From: Pseudarthrobacter sp. L1SW
Lineage (GTDB): Bacteria > Actinomycetota > Actinomycetes > Actinomycetales > Micrococcaceae
Reading direction: 5' to 3'
DNA: 64,000 nucleotides
Assembly: GCF_020809045.1 (NCBI RefSeq)
Contig: NZ_CP078079.1
Coordinates: 744,001-808,000, forward strand
The translations under genes and the position numbers were made by a program. Position 1 is the first letter of the stretch, and every line of letters starts with the position of its first letter. Positions 51,835 to 62,829 of the stretch are shown piece by piece. The notes under the pieces are model-generated. The model saw nothing but the letters and a program-made list of their open reading frames with translations. It had not been told where the DNA came from and did no database searches.

Positions 51835-51948
51835 TTTGTGTCTGCTGTGGGCCGGTTAGTAAGCTCACTGAGAAATTCCCTGCGGGCCCTCCGTTGTGCT
51901 GGCCGGTGCTGGTAGCGTCGGGCTTACTGGACCAATTGAGGAGGATGC

Positions 51949-52428
51949 ATGAAAGCTTCACCGACACTGACCAACAACCTGCAGGCCGTGCTCGCCGACC
52001 TGATCGAGCTGCACATCCAGGGCAAGCAGGCGCACTGGAACATCGTGGGAACCAACTTCCGCGACCTGCACCTGCAGCTGGACGAAATCGTTGACGCTGC
52101 CCGCCAGTTCGCCGACGACACCGCAGAGCGGATGCGGGCCCTCCACGCCCTGCCGGATGGACGCAGCTCCACGGTGGCGGAGTCCACAAGCCTGGCGCAG
52201 TTCCCCGAAGGCCTGATCAGCACCAAGGATGCGATCGAGCGGATCGTTGCTGCCCTCGAGGCTGCTGTTGGCACTATGCGCAAGGTCCACGATGAAGTGG
52301 ATGAAGAGGATCCCACCACCGCTGACCTGCTGCACGAGTTCATTGCCAAGCTGGAGCAGTTCGCCTGGATGGTCAACGCTGAAAACATGAAGCCCACCGC
52401 CAGCGTTACCGCCCCGGACTCGAAGTAG
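51949..52428 (+). CDS. dps: Dps-family ferritin-like DNA-protection protein
   Basis: A 159-residue four-helix-bundle protein. The ferroxidase residues are in the canonical places: His22 region (DLIELHIQGKQAHWNIVG), Asp and Glu in HLQLDEIVDAARQFADDTAERM. It should form a 12-mer that oxidises iron with hydrogen peroxide and, in many relatives, coats DNA. The start has the strong ribosome binding site GAGGAGG. The short Ser/Thr/Lys tail may contact DNA. Confidence 0.95.
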   Translation: MKASPTLTNNLQAVLADLIELHIQGKQAHWNIVGTNFRDLHLQLDEIVDAARQFADDTAERMRALHALPDGRSSTVAESTSLAQFPEGLISTKDAIERIVAALEAAVGTMRKVHDEVDEEDPTTADLLHEFIAKLEQFAWMVNAENMKPTASVTAPDSK

Positions 52429-52454
52429 CGGGCCCGCAAGGGAAGCGGCCTGCC

Positions 52455-52494
52455 AGGCGCCCGCCCGGAGTAACACTCCGAGGCGGGCGCCTTT
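52455..52494 (+). terminator. Terminator after dps
   Basis: AGGCGCCCGCC (52455-52465) with GGCGGGCGCCT (52482-52492) plus inner CGGAG/CTCCG pairing, then TTTGC. Confidence 0.85.
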
Positions 52495-52519
52495 GCTGTC
52501 ACGGTGCGCAGGTCACCTT

Positions 52520-54103
52520 TCAGCTGTCCGCCTTGGGTACTTTCCGGAGGACGACGGCGGCGAGGACTGCCGCCGTCGCCATCAGTACCAGCCCAATTGC
52601 TGCGGTGACGTGCACCCCTGACTCGAAGGCCGAGCCGGCGGCCTGCCGGACTGCGCCTGCCAGGGGGCCCGGCAGGCCTGCCGCCAGTTCCATGGCTCCG
52701 GCGAGGGTTTCCCTGGCGTGCGCGGTGCCTTGGGCCGGGGCGGCTTCAGCGACGCCGGCCGGGAGCCGCAGGTTGTGCTGGTAGGAACCCGTGAGGATGG
52801 AACCCAGCACCGCAGTTCCCAAAACCGCGCCCATCTCGTAGCCCGTCTCGGAAATCGCCGCGGCCGCCCCTGACTTTTCGGGCGGCACGCTTCCCAGGAT
52901 GAGGTCGTTGGAGATGGTCTCAGCCGTTCCCACGCCCAGGGCAAGGACCAGCAGTGCGGCCAGCAGCAGGGATGCCCCGCCCTGGCTGCCCCCCAAAGCC
53001 ACCAGGCTGTAGCCGGCGGCGCTCAGGGCGAGCCCGCCCGCCACAACGAAGCCCGGGCGTACTTTCTTCACCGCCGGCACCACCGCAAGGCCCGAGGCCA
53101 TCGTGGCCATCAGCGCCGGGACCATGGCCATTCCGGCAGCCGAGGGCGACATGCCCTCGATGAGCTGGAGGTGCTGGGCGAGGAAGAGGATAAAGCCGTT
53201 GAACGAAAACAGGGCCAGGATATTGGCGGTGATGGCCATGCTGAACACCCTGTTGCGGAAAAGGGACATCTCCAGCAGCGGGCTGTGCAGCCGCTGCTGC
53301 CTGCGGACGAAGGCCGCGCCCATTGCCAGGCCGAGCGTTACGGTTCCGAGGGCTGTGGTGTCCGGGCCTTCGGTGGCGAGGTGCTTGATCCCGTAGACCA
53401 CGGGAACCATGGTGAACAGCGACAGCACGATGCTGGGCCCGTCCACCTTGCCCGGCGACGGGTCCCTGGACTCCGGGATGAAGGCCGGGCCCAGGGCCAG
53501 CAGCGGCAGCATGATGGGCACTGCCACCAGGAGGACGGCTCCCCACCAGAACTGTTCCACCAGCCACCCGCCAAAGATGGGCCCCAGGGCGGCACCGCCC
53601 GAGAACCCCGCTGCCCAGATGGCGATGGCCAGCCGCCGCCGGTTGGGGTCCGGGAAGATGTTGCGGATCAGGGACAGCGTGGAGGGCATCAGCATGGCGC
53701 CGAAGAAGCCAAGGGACGCCCGGCCTGCGATGAGCCATCCCGCAGTGGGGGCAAAAGCAGTTGCTGCTGATACTGCCGCAAAACCGATGCTGCCGATGAT
53801 CAGCAGGCGGCGTCGGCCGATCCTGTCGCCCAGGCTCCCCATGGCAACCAGCAGCCCGGCCAGCACCAGCGGGTAGGCGTCCACAATCCAGAGGAGCTCT
53901 ACGCCCGACGTGCGCAGCGCGGCGGCAATGGCAGGCAGGGCAAAGGTCAGGGCCGTGTTGTCCACTGCAACCAGGAGGACTGGAAACATCAGCAGGCCCA
54001 GGGCCAGCCAGCAGCGCCAACTGCCCTTGGGTGGGCGTGGCGCGGGCGGCCTCGATTGGGTACGGCGGGTGGTCTTCTGTTGGGAAGCGGCGGGCATGGT
54101 CAT
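52520..54103 (-). CDS. DHA2-type MFS multidrug exporter
   Basis: A 527-residue permease with about 14 transmembrane helices. MFS motif A is GSLGDRIGRRRLLIIGSIG, motif C region is GFSGGAALGPIFGGWLVEQFWW, both characteristic of QacA/SmvA-like DHA2 drug:H+ antiporters. The membrane-embedded Asp in VDNTALTFALPAI and WIVDAYPLVLAG are typical. Starts ATG 54103 or 54097; the former abuts the operator. Divergent from a TetR-family repressor, with which it shares a perfect palindrome. Drug spectrum unknown. Confidence 0.92.
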   Translation of the reverse strand: MTMPAASQQKTTRRTQSRPPAPRPPKGSWRCWLALGLLMFPVLLVAVDNTALTFALPAIAAALRTSGVELLWIVDAYPLVLAGLLVAMGSLGDRIGRRRLLIIGSIGFAAVSAATAFAPTAGWLIAGRASLGFFGAMLMPSTLSLIRNIFPDPNRRRLAIAIWAAGFSGGAALGPIFGGWLVEQFWWGAVLLVAVPIMLPLLALGPAFIPESRDPSPGKVDGPSIVLSLFTMVPVVYGIKHLATEGPDTTALGTVTLGLAMGAAFVRRQQRLHSPLLEMSLFRNRVFSMAITANILALFSFNGFILFLAQHLQLIEGMSPSAAGMAMVPALMATMASGLAVVPAVKKVRPGFVVAGGLALSAAGYSLVALGGSQGGASLLLAALLVLALGVGTAETISNDLILGSVPPEKSGAAAAISETGYEMGAVLGTAVLGSILTGSYQHNLRLPAGVAEAAPAQGTAHARETLAGAMELAAGLPGPLAGAVRQAAGSAFESGVHVTAAIGLVLMATAAVLAAVVLRKVPKADS

Positions 54104-54105
54104 GC

Positions 54106-54137
54106 TTTAACTATACCGTCTGGACGGTATAGTTAAA
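54106..54137. promoter_or_regulatory. Perfect 32-bp palindromic operator between the MFS exporter and tetR
   Basis: Arms TTTAACTATACCGTC (54106-54120) and GACGGTATAGTTAAA (54123-54137) are exact reverse complements around the two central bases. TATAGT appears on each strand at -10 position: 54115-54110 for the exporter, 54128-54133 for tetR. A bound TetR dimer would cover both -10 elements. Confidence 0.88.
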
Positions 54138-54168
54138 AACCGGCTCGTGACCATGCATGATGGGAACC

Positions 54169-54708
54169 ATGGCCAGAAAACCCGTTGCGCGAGACGCCGT
54201 CCTCGATGCCTTTGAACAGCTCCTGATCGACGTGGGGGAGCGGGCTGCCACCCTGGACGCCGTGGCCAGGCGTGCCGGCGTCTCCAAGGGCGGCCTCCTG
54301 TACCACTTCCCCACCAAGGAAGCCTTGATCACAGCCACCCTGGAACGGCTGGACCGCCTGGCGGGGGAGGACCTCGCCGCCATGGCGTCCGCACCCGAGG
54401 GGGCGGCGGCATACTTCATCAAGTCGTCGCTCTGGTCCGATACCCCGATGGACCGCTCCTTCGTTGCCGCGACGCGGCTGGCCGAGGTGGCCCACGAGGA
54501 AGCCCGCCGCCGCTTCGCCGCCATCCAGCAGCAATGGCTGGAGCTCATCGGGAAGGACGTGGGCAAGGCTATGGCCAAGGCGGTCCTGTATATGGGGGAC
54601 GGGCTGTACTTCAACGCCATGTGGGAAAGCGGGCCGGCGGGAAAGGCCGGGAACAGGCGGGCGGACGTGGAGGAACTCCTGTCAGCCGTGGAGCGGCTGC
54701 GGGGCTAG
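54169..54708 (+). CDS. TetR-family transcriptional repressor
   Basis: A 179-residue repressor. The N-terminal helix-turn-helix covers ARDAVLDAFEQLL, ATLDAVARRAGVSKGGLLYHFPTKEAL (residues about 23-48), the family signature. The C-terminal ligand domain (about 60-179) is all-helical. Starts at ATG 54169 or 54157 (Met-Met-Gly-Thr extension). It most likely represses the divergent exporter and itself through the 32-bp palindrome; the inducing ligand is unknown. Confidence 0.92.
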   Translation: MARKPVARDAVLDAFEQLLIDVGERAATLDAVARRAGVSKGGLLYHFPTKEALITATLERLDRLAGEDLAAMASAPEGAAAYFIKSSLWSDTPMDRSFVAATRLAEVAHEEARRRFAAIQQQWLELIGKDVGKAMAKAVLYMGDGLYFNAMWESGPAGKAGNRRADVEELLSAVERLRG

Positions 54709-54807
54709 CTGACATTTGCCCCCGGGCCTGCGGCATAGGAGAATTGGGCTGTGCGCGGGCGGTTGCCGGCGCGCCAAGACAACCCAAATGAATAGCCTTT
54801 GATCTGC

Positions 54808-55045
54808 GGCGGGAGAGTCCTGCCAGAAGGTACAAGCAGGCGCCGTAGGAGCAAATCCTCCCCAGGAATCTCACAGGCCCATGTACCGCCGCGGCGAGGC
54901 ACCTCTGGAAAGCAGCACGCCGTCCGCCTGGAGGTCCGGTCCCCGGATCCCTGGACTGTTGTGTTCACCGACGGTGCAAGCGATGCCCGCGTCTTCAGGC
55001 AACGCGGAAACTCTCAGGTACAGATACAGAGCGGGGAGGACCCAA
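54808..55045 (+). promoter_or_regulatory. Tandem glycine riboswitch upstream of gcvP
   Basis: Glycine-aptamer landmarks are visible twice: GGGAGAG (54811-54817), GCCGTAGGAGCAAATCC and TCTCACAGG (54869-54876 region) in the first; ACCGACGGTGCAAGC and ACTCTCAGG (55010-55018) in the second, with the CAGATACAGAG tail and GGGGAGGACC typical of actinobacterial examples. It ends about 45 nt before the gcvP start. Switch direction (ON with glycine) is inferred from family knowledge. Confidence 0.85.
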
Positions 55046-55089
55046 ATCGATGTGGCGTACCCTGCGCCGCCTTAGTAATGGAGTTCCTC

Positions 55090-57987
<2,898 letters not shown>

Positions 57988-57998
57988 GGACACGCGCC

Positions 57999-59159
57999 AT
58001 GGCTGAGAAGCACACCGCCCTCTACGAGGAGCACAAGAAGCTGGGGGCGTCCTTCACCGACTTCGGCGGCTGGCAGATGCCGCTCAAATACAGCTCGGAG
58101 CTCGCCGAGCACCACGCTGTCCGCAAGAGCGCCGGCCTGTTCGATCTCTCCCACATGGGTGAGGTATGGGTGACCGGGCCGGAGGCTGCCGCCTTCCTGG
58201 ACTACGCGCTGGTGGGAAAGATCTCCGCCATGCCGGTGGGCAAGGCGAAGTATTCGCTGATCTGCAATGAGGACGGCGGCATCATCGACGACCTCATTAC
58301 CTACCGCCGGCCGCCGGTTCCAGGCGCCGGAGAAGACGGCACGGACCGTTTCCTGGTAGTCCCCAACGCCGGCAACGCCGCGGTGGTGGCTGCTGAGCTG
58401 GCCAAGCGGGCTGCCGGGTTCGACGTGCAGGTGGATGACGCCTCCGCGTCCACGTCCCTCATCGCCGTGCAGGGTCCCACGGCACAGGAGTTGCTGCTCC
58501 GCCTGGTCCCGGCCGCACAGCACAGCCTGGTGACGGAGCTGAAGTACTACGCCGCCGTCGAGGTTCCGTTCCTGGTGCGCGGCGCCGGACTGGACCTGCT
58601 GCTCGCACGTACCGGCTATACCGGCGAGGACGGGTTCGAGATCTTTGTGCCCAACGGCGACGCCCCCGGCCTGTGGCAGGCACTCCTCGCCATCGCCGAC
58701 GACGGGGAGCTGACACCCGCCGGGCTGGCTTCGCGCGACTCCCTCCGGCTTGAGGCAGGCATGCCCCTGTACGGGAACGAGCTTTCCCTGCAAGGCGACC
58801 CCTTCGCCGCCGGCCTGGGACCCGTCGTCGCACTGTCCAAGGAGGGCGACTTCGTGGGGAAGGCGGCCCTCGCCGCGAAGAAGGAAGCCGGCGCCGGCTC
58901 CATTGCCGGCCGAAGGCTCGTCGGGCTTAAGGGACTCGGCCGCCGCGCCGGCCGGAGCCACTACCCGGTCCTCAAGGACGGCAACGTCGTGGGCGAAGTG
59001 ACCTCCGGGCAGCCCTCGCCCACCCTCGGCTACCCGGTTGCCATGGCCTACGTGGACGTCGAGTTCACCGAAGTTGGCACCACCCTGGATATCGACCTGC
59101 GAGGTAAGGCAGAGCCGTTCGAAGTCGTCGACCTGCCGTTCTATAAACGCGCCAAGTAG
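57999..59159 (+). CDS. gcvT: Aminomethyltransferase, T protein of glycine cleavage
   Basis: A 386-residue folate enzyme. N-terminal FGGWQMPLKYSSELAEHHAVRKSAGLFDLSHMGEV is the family signature; VQGPTAQELL and RTGYTGEDGFEIFVP follow; the folate-binding Asp is in SSHMGEVWVTG-type text replaced here by LFDLSHMGEV, and the C-terminal barrel contains GYPVAMAYVDVEF. It releases ammonia and makes 5,10-methylene-THF. Starts 11 bp after gcvP. gcvH does not follow. Confidence 0.95.
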   Translation: MAEKHTALYEEHKKLGASFTDFGGWQMPLKYSSELAEHHAVRKSAGLFDLSHMGEVWVTGPEAAAFLDYALVGKISAMPVGKAKYSLICNEDGGIIDDLITYRRPPVPGAGEDGTDRFLVVPNAGNAAVVAAELAKRAAGFDVQVDDASASTSLIAVQGPTAQELLLRLVPAAQHSLVTELKYYAAVEVPFLVRGAGLDLLLARTGYTGEDGFEIFVPNGDAPGLWQALLAIADDGELTPAGLASRDSLRLEAGMPLYGNELSLQGDPFAAGLGPVVALSKEGDFVGKAALAAKKEAGAGSIAGRRLVGLKGLGRRAGRSHYPVLKDGNVVGEVTSGQPSPTLGYPVAMAYVDVEFTEVGTTLDIDLRGKAEPFEVVDLPFYKRAK

Positions 59160-59200
59160 GTAGCTCTCCGTGGTCACCTTTGGGCCCGGTGGGACCGGCA

Positions 59201-59410
59201 TCCTCCGCGTGCTCGGTCGCGTAGACGCCCGCTGAGCGGACGTGACGCTCCCTTAGACGCACGCTTCCGGATACCTGTCCCACAGGGGCCGCGCTGCTCA
59301 CGGTTTCCGGTTCAACAGTCCGCCGCTTGCATCAAAGGTGAGATGACGTCGGTGGGTGAGCGGATTCCGGAAGCGTGCGTCAGAGCGACGGAGGAGCAGC
59401 ACGCGGAGGA
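59201..59410. repeat. Nested intergenic inverted repeat between gcvT and sdaA
   Basis: Outer arms TCCTCCGCGTGCT (59201-59213) and AGCACGCGGAGGA (59398-59410); inner arms GACGCACGCTTCCGGA (59256-59271) and TCCGGAAGCGTGCGTC (59366-59381). All are exact. The 306-nt interval 59160-59465 holds no gene; in this position gcvH might have been expected. Confidence 0.8.
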
Positions 59411-59465
59411 ATTCTGCCAGGCGCACCCAACCCCGACACGAACTTTCTAGTTAGGAACCAAGCAC

Positions 59466-60908
59466 ATGGCTGTTGGAGTCTTTGATCTGTTTAGCATCGG
59501 GATTGGGCCTTCTTCTTCTCATACTGTGGGGCCGATGCGGGCTGCTGCTGTTTTTGCGGAGGAGCTCAAGGGTTCCGGGAGGCTTGCTGATGTGGCGTCG
59601 TTGCGGGTGGATCTTTATGGGTCGCTGGCGGCGACCGGTCATGGACACGGGACGATGACCGCGATCCTGCTGGGGCTGGAGGGCTACCACCCGGAGCTGA
59701 TCCTGCCGGACGAGGTGGAGGAGCGGCTGGCCTCGATCGCCGGGACCGGGATGTTGCAGCTGGCCGGTGCGGTGGCGTTGCCGTATGGGGTGAAGGACAT
59801 GGTGCTGCGGCCGTTGACGGTCCTGCCGCGGCATACGAACGGGATGACGTTTACGGTGTCCGACGCCGGCGGCGACGTCCTGCATACGGCGACGTTCTTT
59901 TCGGTGGGTGGCGGTTTCATTGTCCGTGAGGGTGAGGAGGACGCGGCGCTGCAGGAGCTGGAGGAGTCCAAGAAGGAGCTGCCGTTGCCGTTCCGGACCG
60001 CCGCGGAGCTGCTGGAGCACTGCCGGGACACCGGCTTGGGCATCAGTGAGGTGATGCGGGTCAACGAGGAGGACAGCCGCACCCCGGAGGAGATCCGGGA
60101 AGGCCTGCTGCATATTTACTCCGTGATGGAGGGCTGCGTGGCCACGTCCCTGAAGCGTGAGGGGGTGCTGCCGGGCGGGTTGAAGGTCCGCCGCCGTGCC
60201 CCGGACTGGTACGACCGGTTGCGGAAGGAAAGCGCCCGCCCCGGCGGCGCGGGAAACGACGCCGGCGCCGGTTCGGGGGAGTTCCATGACCCGAAGTATT
60301 GGCAGGAGTGGGTTAATTTGATTGCCCTGGCGGTGAATGAGGAGAACGCCTCGGGCGGCCGGGTGGTGACGGCGCCGACGAACGGTGCGGCGGGGATCAT
60401 CCCGGCGGTGCTGTACTACGCGCTGCATTTCGCCCCTGGCATGGAGAACGCCACCCAGGAGGACCGGGACGATGTGGTGGTGAAGTTCCTGCTCGCCGCC
60501 GGCGCCGTGGGGGTGCTGTACAAGGAGCAGGCGTCGATCTCGGGGGCTGAGGTGGGCTGCCAGGGCGAGGTGGGGTCGGCGTCGTCGATGGCGGCCGCGG
60601 GCCTGGCGGAGGTGATGGGTGGTTCCCCGGCTCAGGTGGAGAACGCGGCGGAGATCGCGATGGAGCACAACCTGGGTTTGACGTGTGATCCGATCGGCGG
60701 GCTGGTCCAGGTCCCGTGCATTGAACGGAACGCGATCGCCGCGGCGAAGGCCATCAACGCGGCGAAGATGGCGCTCTGGGGCGACGGCTCGCACCGGGTC
60801 TCCCTCGATGAGGTCATTGTGACCATGCGCGAGACCGGCAAGGACATGAGCTCCAAATACAAGGAAACGGCCATGGGCGGCCTCGCCGTCAACGTCGTCG
60901 AATGCTGA
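59466..60908 (+). CDS. sdaA: L-serine ammonia-lyase (4Fe-4S, single-chain)
   Basis: A 480-residue enzyme converting L-serine to pyruvate and ammonia. The N-terminal beta-domain opens with [22 protein letters not shown]; the catalytic alpha-domain has [15 protein letters not shown], the cysteine region [23 protein letters not shown] and [19 protein letters not shown], supplying Fe-S ligands. Codon choice differs from its neighbours: many GTG, GCG, TTG, CCG. It completes a glycine-to-serine-to-pyruvate route with GcvPT. Confidence 0.95.
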   Translation: MAVGVFDLFSIGIGPSSSHTVGPMRAAAVFAEELKGSGRLADVASLRVDLYGSLAATGHGHGTMTAILLGLEGYHPELILPDEVEERLASIAGTGMLQLAGAVALPYGVKDMVLRPLTVLPRHTNGMTFTVSDAGGDVLHTATFFSVGGGFIVREGEEDAALQELEESKKELPLPFRTAAELLEHCRDTGLGISEVMRVNEEDSRTPEEIREGLLHIYSVMEGCVATSLKREGVLPGGLKVRRRAPDWYDRLRKESARPGGAGNDAGAGSGEFHDPKYWQEWVNLIALAVNEENASGGRVVTAPTNGAAGIIPAVLYYALHFAPGMENATQEDRDDVVVKFLLAAGAVGVLYKEQASISGAEVGCQGEVGSASSMAAAGLAEVMGGSPAQVENAAEIAMEHNLGLTCDPIGGLVQVPCIERNAIAAAKAINAAKMALWGDGSHRVSLDEVIVTMRETGKDMSSKYKETAMGGLAVNVVEC

Positions 60909-60956
60909 GCCGACCGGCACGGGGAGGCCGATCCTGGCAAGGGGCAAGCCTTGCCC

Positions 60957-61499
60957 TCAGTTATGGATGGCGGCCCACACGTTCAGGGTGGAAGCGAACA
61001 CCAGCCAGGCAACATAGGGCAGCAGCAGCAACCCGGCCGCCCGGCTGATGGGGCCGAAGTACAGGACAGTCACGGTGACAGCCGCGATCAGCGCAAGGAT
61101 GATGGCCAAAGCCAGCCACAGCGCGGCGGTGCCCAGGACGGGGTACAGGCTAAAGAACACCGGAGTCCAGGCAAGGTTCAGGCCCAACTGGACCCCATAG
61201 GCCGCCAGCGCGGGCCTGGTCCCGGAAGTCCGTCTGCGCCACACCAGCCAGGCGGCCACCGCCATGGCCGCGTACAGCACCGTCCACACCGGCCCGAACA
61301 GCCAGTTGGGCGGCGACCACGGCGCCTTGTCGGCTGTGGCGTACCAGCCGTCCACGTTGCTGACGGTGGAAAACCCGCCGAGCGCCGCGACCAGGAAGGA
61401 CGCCGCCAGGAAGCCGGCCAGCGCTGCCGCCTGGACACCTGCGCCGTATGGCTGTTCCGTTCGCTCCGGCGAGGACTCCACCCCATCATTCGGCTGCAT
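60957..61499 (-). CDS. TspO/MBR-family tryptophan-rich sensory protein
   Basis: A 180-residue membrane protein with five hydrophobic helices after a 25-residue polar leader. The family signature APWSPPNWLFGPVWTVLYAAMA is clear, as is NLAWTPVFFSLY and the C-terminal YVAWLVFASTLNVW. TspO homologs bind porphyrins or steroids and often respond to stress. ATG at 61499 has AAGGGTGG upstream; the longer frame upstream is not credible. Divergent from the FemAB genes. Confidence 0.92.
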   Translation of the reverse strand: MQPNDGVESSPERTEQPYGAGVQAAALAGFLAASFLVAALGGFSTVSNVDGWYATADKAPWSPPNWLFGPVWTVLYAAMAVAAWLVWRRRTSGTRPALAAYGVQLGLNLAWTPVFFSLYPVLGTAALWLALAIILALIAAVTVTVLYFGPISRAAGLLLLPYVAWLVFASTLNVWAAIHN

Positions 61500-61657
61500 G
61501 GTTCCACCCTTGCCAACGGCCCGACCCCAGTCAAGGCAGGCACGGGCGGGGCCCTGCTGGAAAGCCGGGACGGCATCAGGCTTTAGACTTGAGGCTGCAT
61601 GTCCGCACGCAGACACGAGTACCGAACCGCGCACGAAACCGATTGGACACGGCCCCC

Positions 61658-62731
61658 TTGCGAGAATTCACCGCACGATTCGCCACAGCCGAGGAAATTG
61701 AAAACTGGGACAAGCACGTCACGGCCAACCCCAACGGGGGCAACATGCTGCAGTCCGCCGCGTATGCCTCGGTCAAGAACGGCAGCGGCTGGAAGGTCCG
61801 GTTCCTGGTGCTGGAGGACGGGGAAACAGCCAGCTACAACCTGGTGCTCGAAAAGAGTTTCCCGCTGCTCGGCCGCCTTTGGTACCTCATCAAGGGCCCG
61901 GACCTGGCCGCAGCGGGCGACCTGAAGGCTGCGCTGGAAGCGTGCGCAGCCTTCGTCCGCTGCCGGAAGCTCAACGTCTTCACCATCAAGATCGAGCCGG
62001 ACTTCGTGGACTCCGAAGAGACCCGGGCGGACCTGCGTGCCGCCGGGCTGGTCAAGGCACCGAACATCCAGTCCAACGACTCCACCGCGCTGCTGGACAT
62101 TTCCGGCCCGGAAGAGGCCGTGTTCAAGGCCATCTCCTCCCGCGCCCGCAACGCCATCCGCCGCGCCGAACGGGAAGGCTGCGACGTGGTCCGCAAGGAA
62201 CATGGCCCGGAAACCTACCGGGCCCTGTATGACCTCATGGCGGACACCGTCAACGCCAAGGGCTCCATGCCACTGCGCAGCTACGAGTACTACGCCGCTT
62301 TCTGGGCCGAGTTCTGCAACCGCGGCCAGGGCAATTTCTTCTTCACGTACGAGGACGGAAAGCCCAGTGTGGGAGCGTTCGTCATCAATTACGGGGCAAA
62401 AGCCACCTACAAGGACGGCGGCTCCACCCAGAACCGCAAGCAGTACGGCGATTCCCACCTGGTGCAGTGGGCAGCCATCCGGCGCATGCAGGAGCTGGGC
62501 TGCACGGAATACGACTTCTGCGGCACACCGCCCGCTGCCCGGATCAAGGACAAGACCCACAACCTGTACGGCATGGGGATGTTCAAGACCAGCTTCACCA
62601 AGACGGTCACCGATTTTGTGGGATGCCACGACTACGTTCTCTCCCCATTGAAACACCGGCTCTGGGTTAGCGGAGCCGAGAAGGTGTTCCGCCGGATCGA
62701 AACCGCCCGCACCGGCCAGCAGTTCTACTGA
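61658..62731 (+). CDS. FemAB/FemX-type aminoacyltransferase
   Basis: A 357-residue protein of the Fem family (peptidoglycan bridge aminoacyl transferases, GNAT-like fold). Typical segments are PNGGNMLQSAAYASVK, LWYLIKGPDL, KIEPDFVD and the second GNAT half RKQYGDSHLVQWAAIRRMQELG, then YDFCGTPP. Family members transfer amino acids from aminoacyl-tRNA to the peptide stem of lipid II. Start assigned to TTG 61658; the ribosome binding site is weak and an upstream frame is open, so start is uncertain. A related gene follows 98 bp downstream. Confidence 0.85.
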   Translation: MREFTARFATAEEIENWDKHVTANPNGGNMLQSAAYASVKNGSGWKVRFLVLEDGETASYNLVLEKSFPLLGRLWYLIKGPDLAAAGDLKAALEACAAFVRCRKLNVFTIKIEPDFVDSEETRADLRAAGLVKAPNIQSNDSTALLDISGPEEAVFKAISSRARNAIRRAEREGCDVVRKEHGPETYRALYDLMADTVNAKGSMPLRSYEYYAAFWAEFCNRGQGNFFFTYEDGKPSVGAFVINYGAKATYKDGGSTQNRKQYGDSHLVQWAAIRRMQELGCTEYDFCGTPPAARIKDKTHNLYGMGMFKTSFTKTVTDFVGCHDYVLSPLKHRLWVSGAEKVFRRIETARTGQQFY

Positions 62732-62829
62732 CCGTGGGCAGGAGCGCCGCTGGCTGCCTGCCCAACCCCGACCGACCCCGCCCGCTGCCCGCCGTTGCCA
62801 GGCCACCTATCCGTGAAGAAGGTAACTCC

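Noticed and set aside
54799-55089. N-terminal extension of gcvP into the riboswitch
   Set aside because: The region is a structured glycine aptamer, and GGAG-6-GTG gives a better start at 55090.
61448-61657. N-terminal extension of the first FemAB gene
   Set aside because: Would overlap the divergent tspO start; no conserved Fem sequence.
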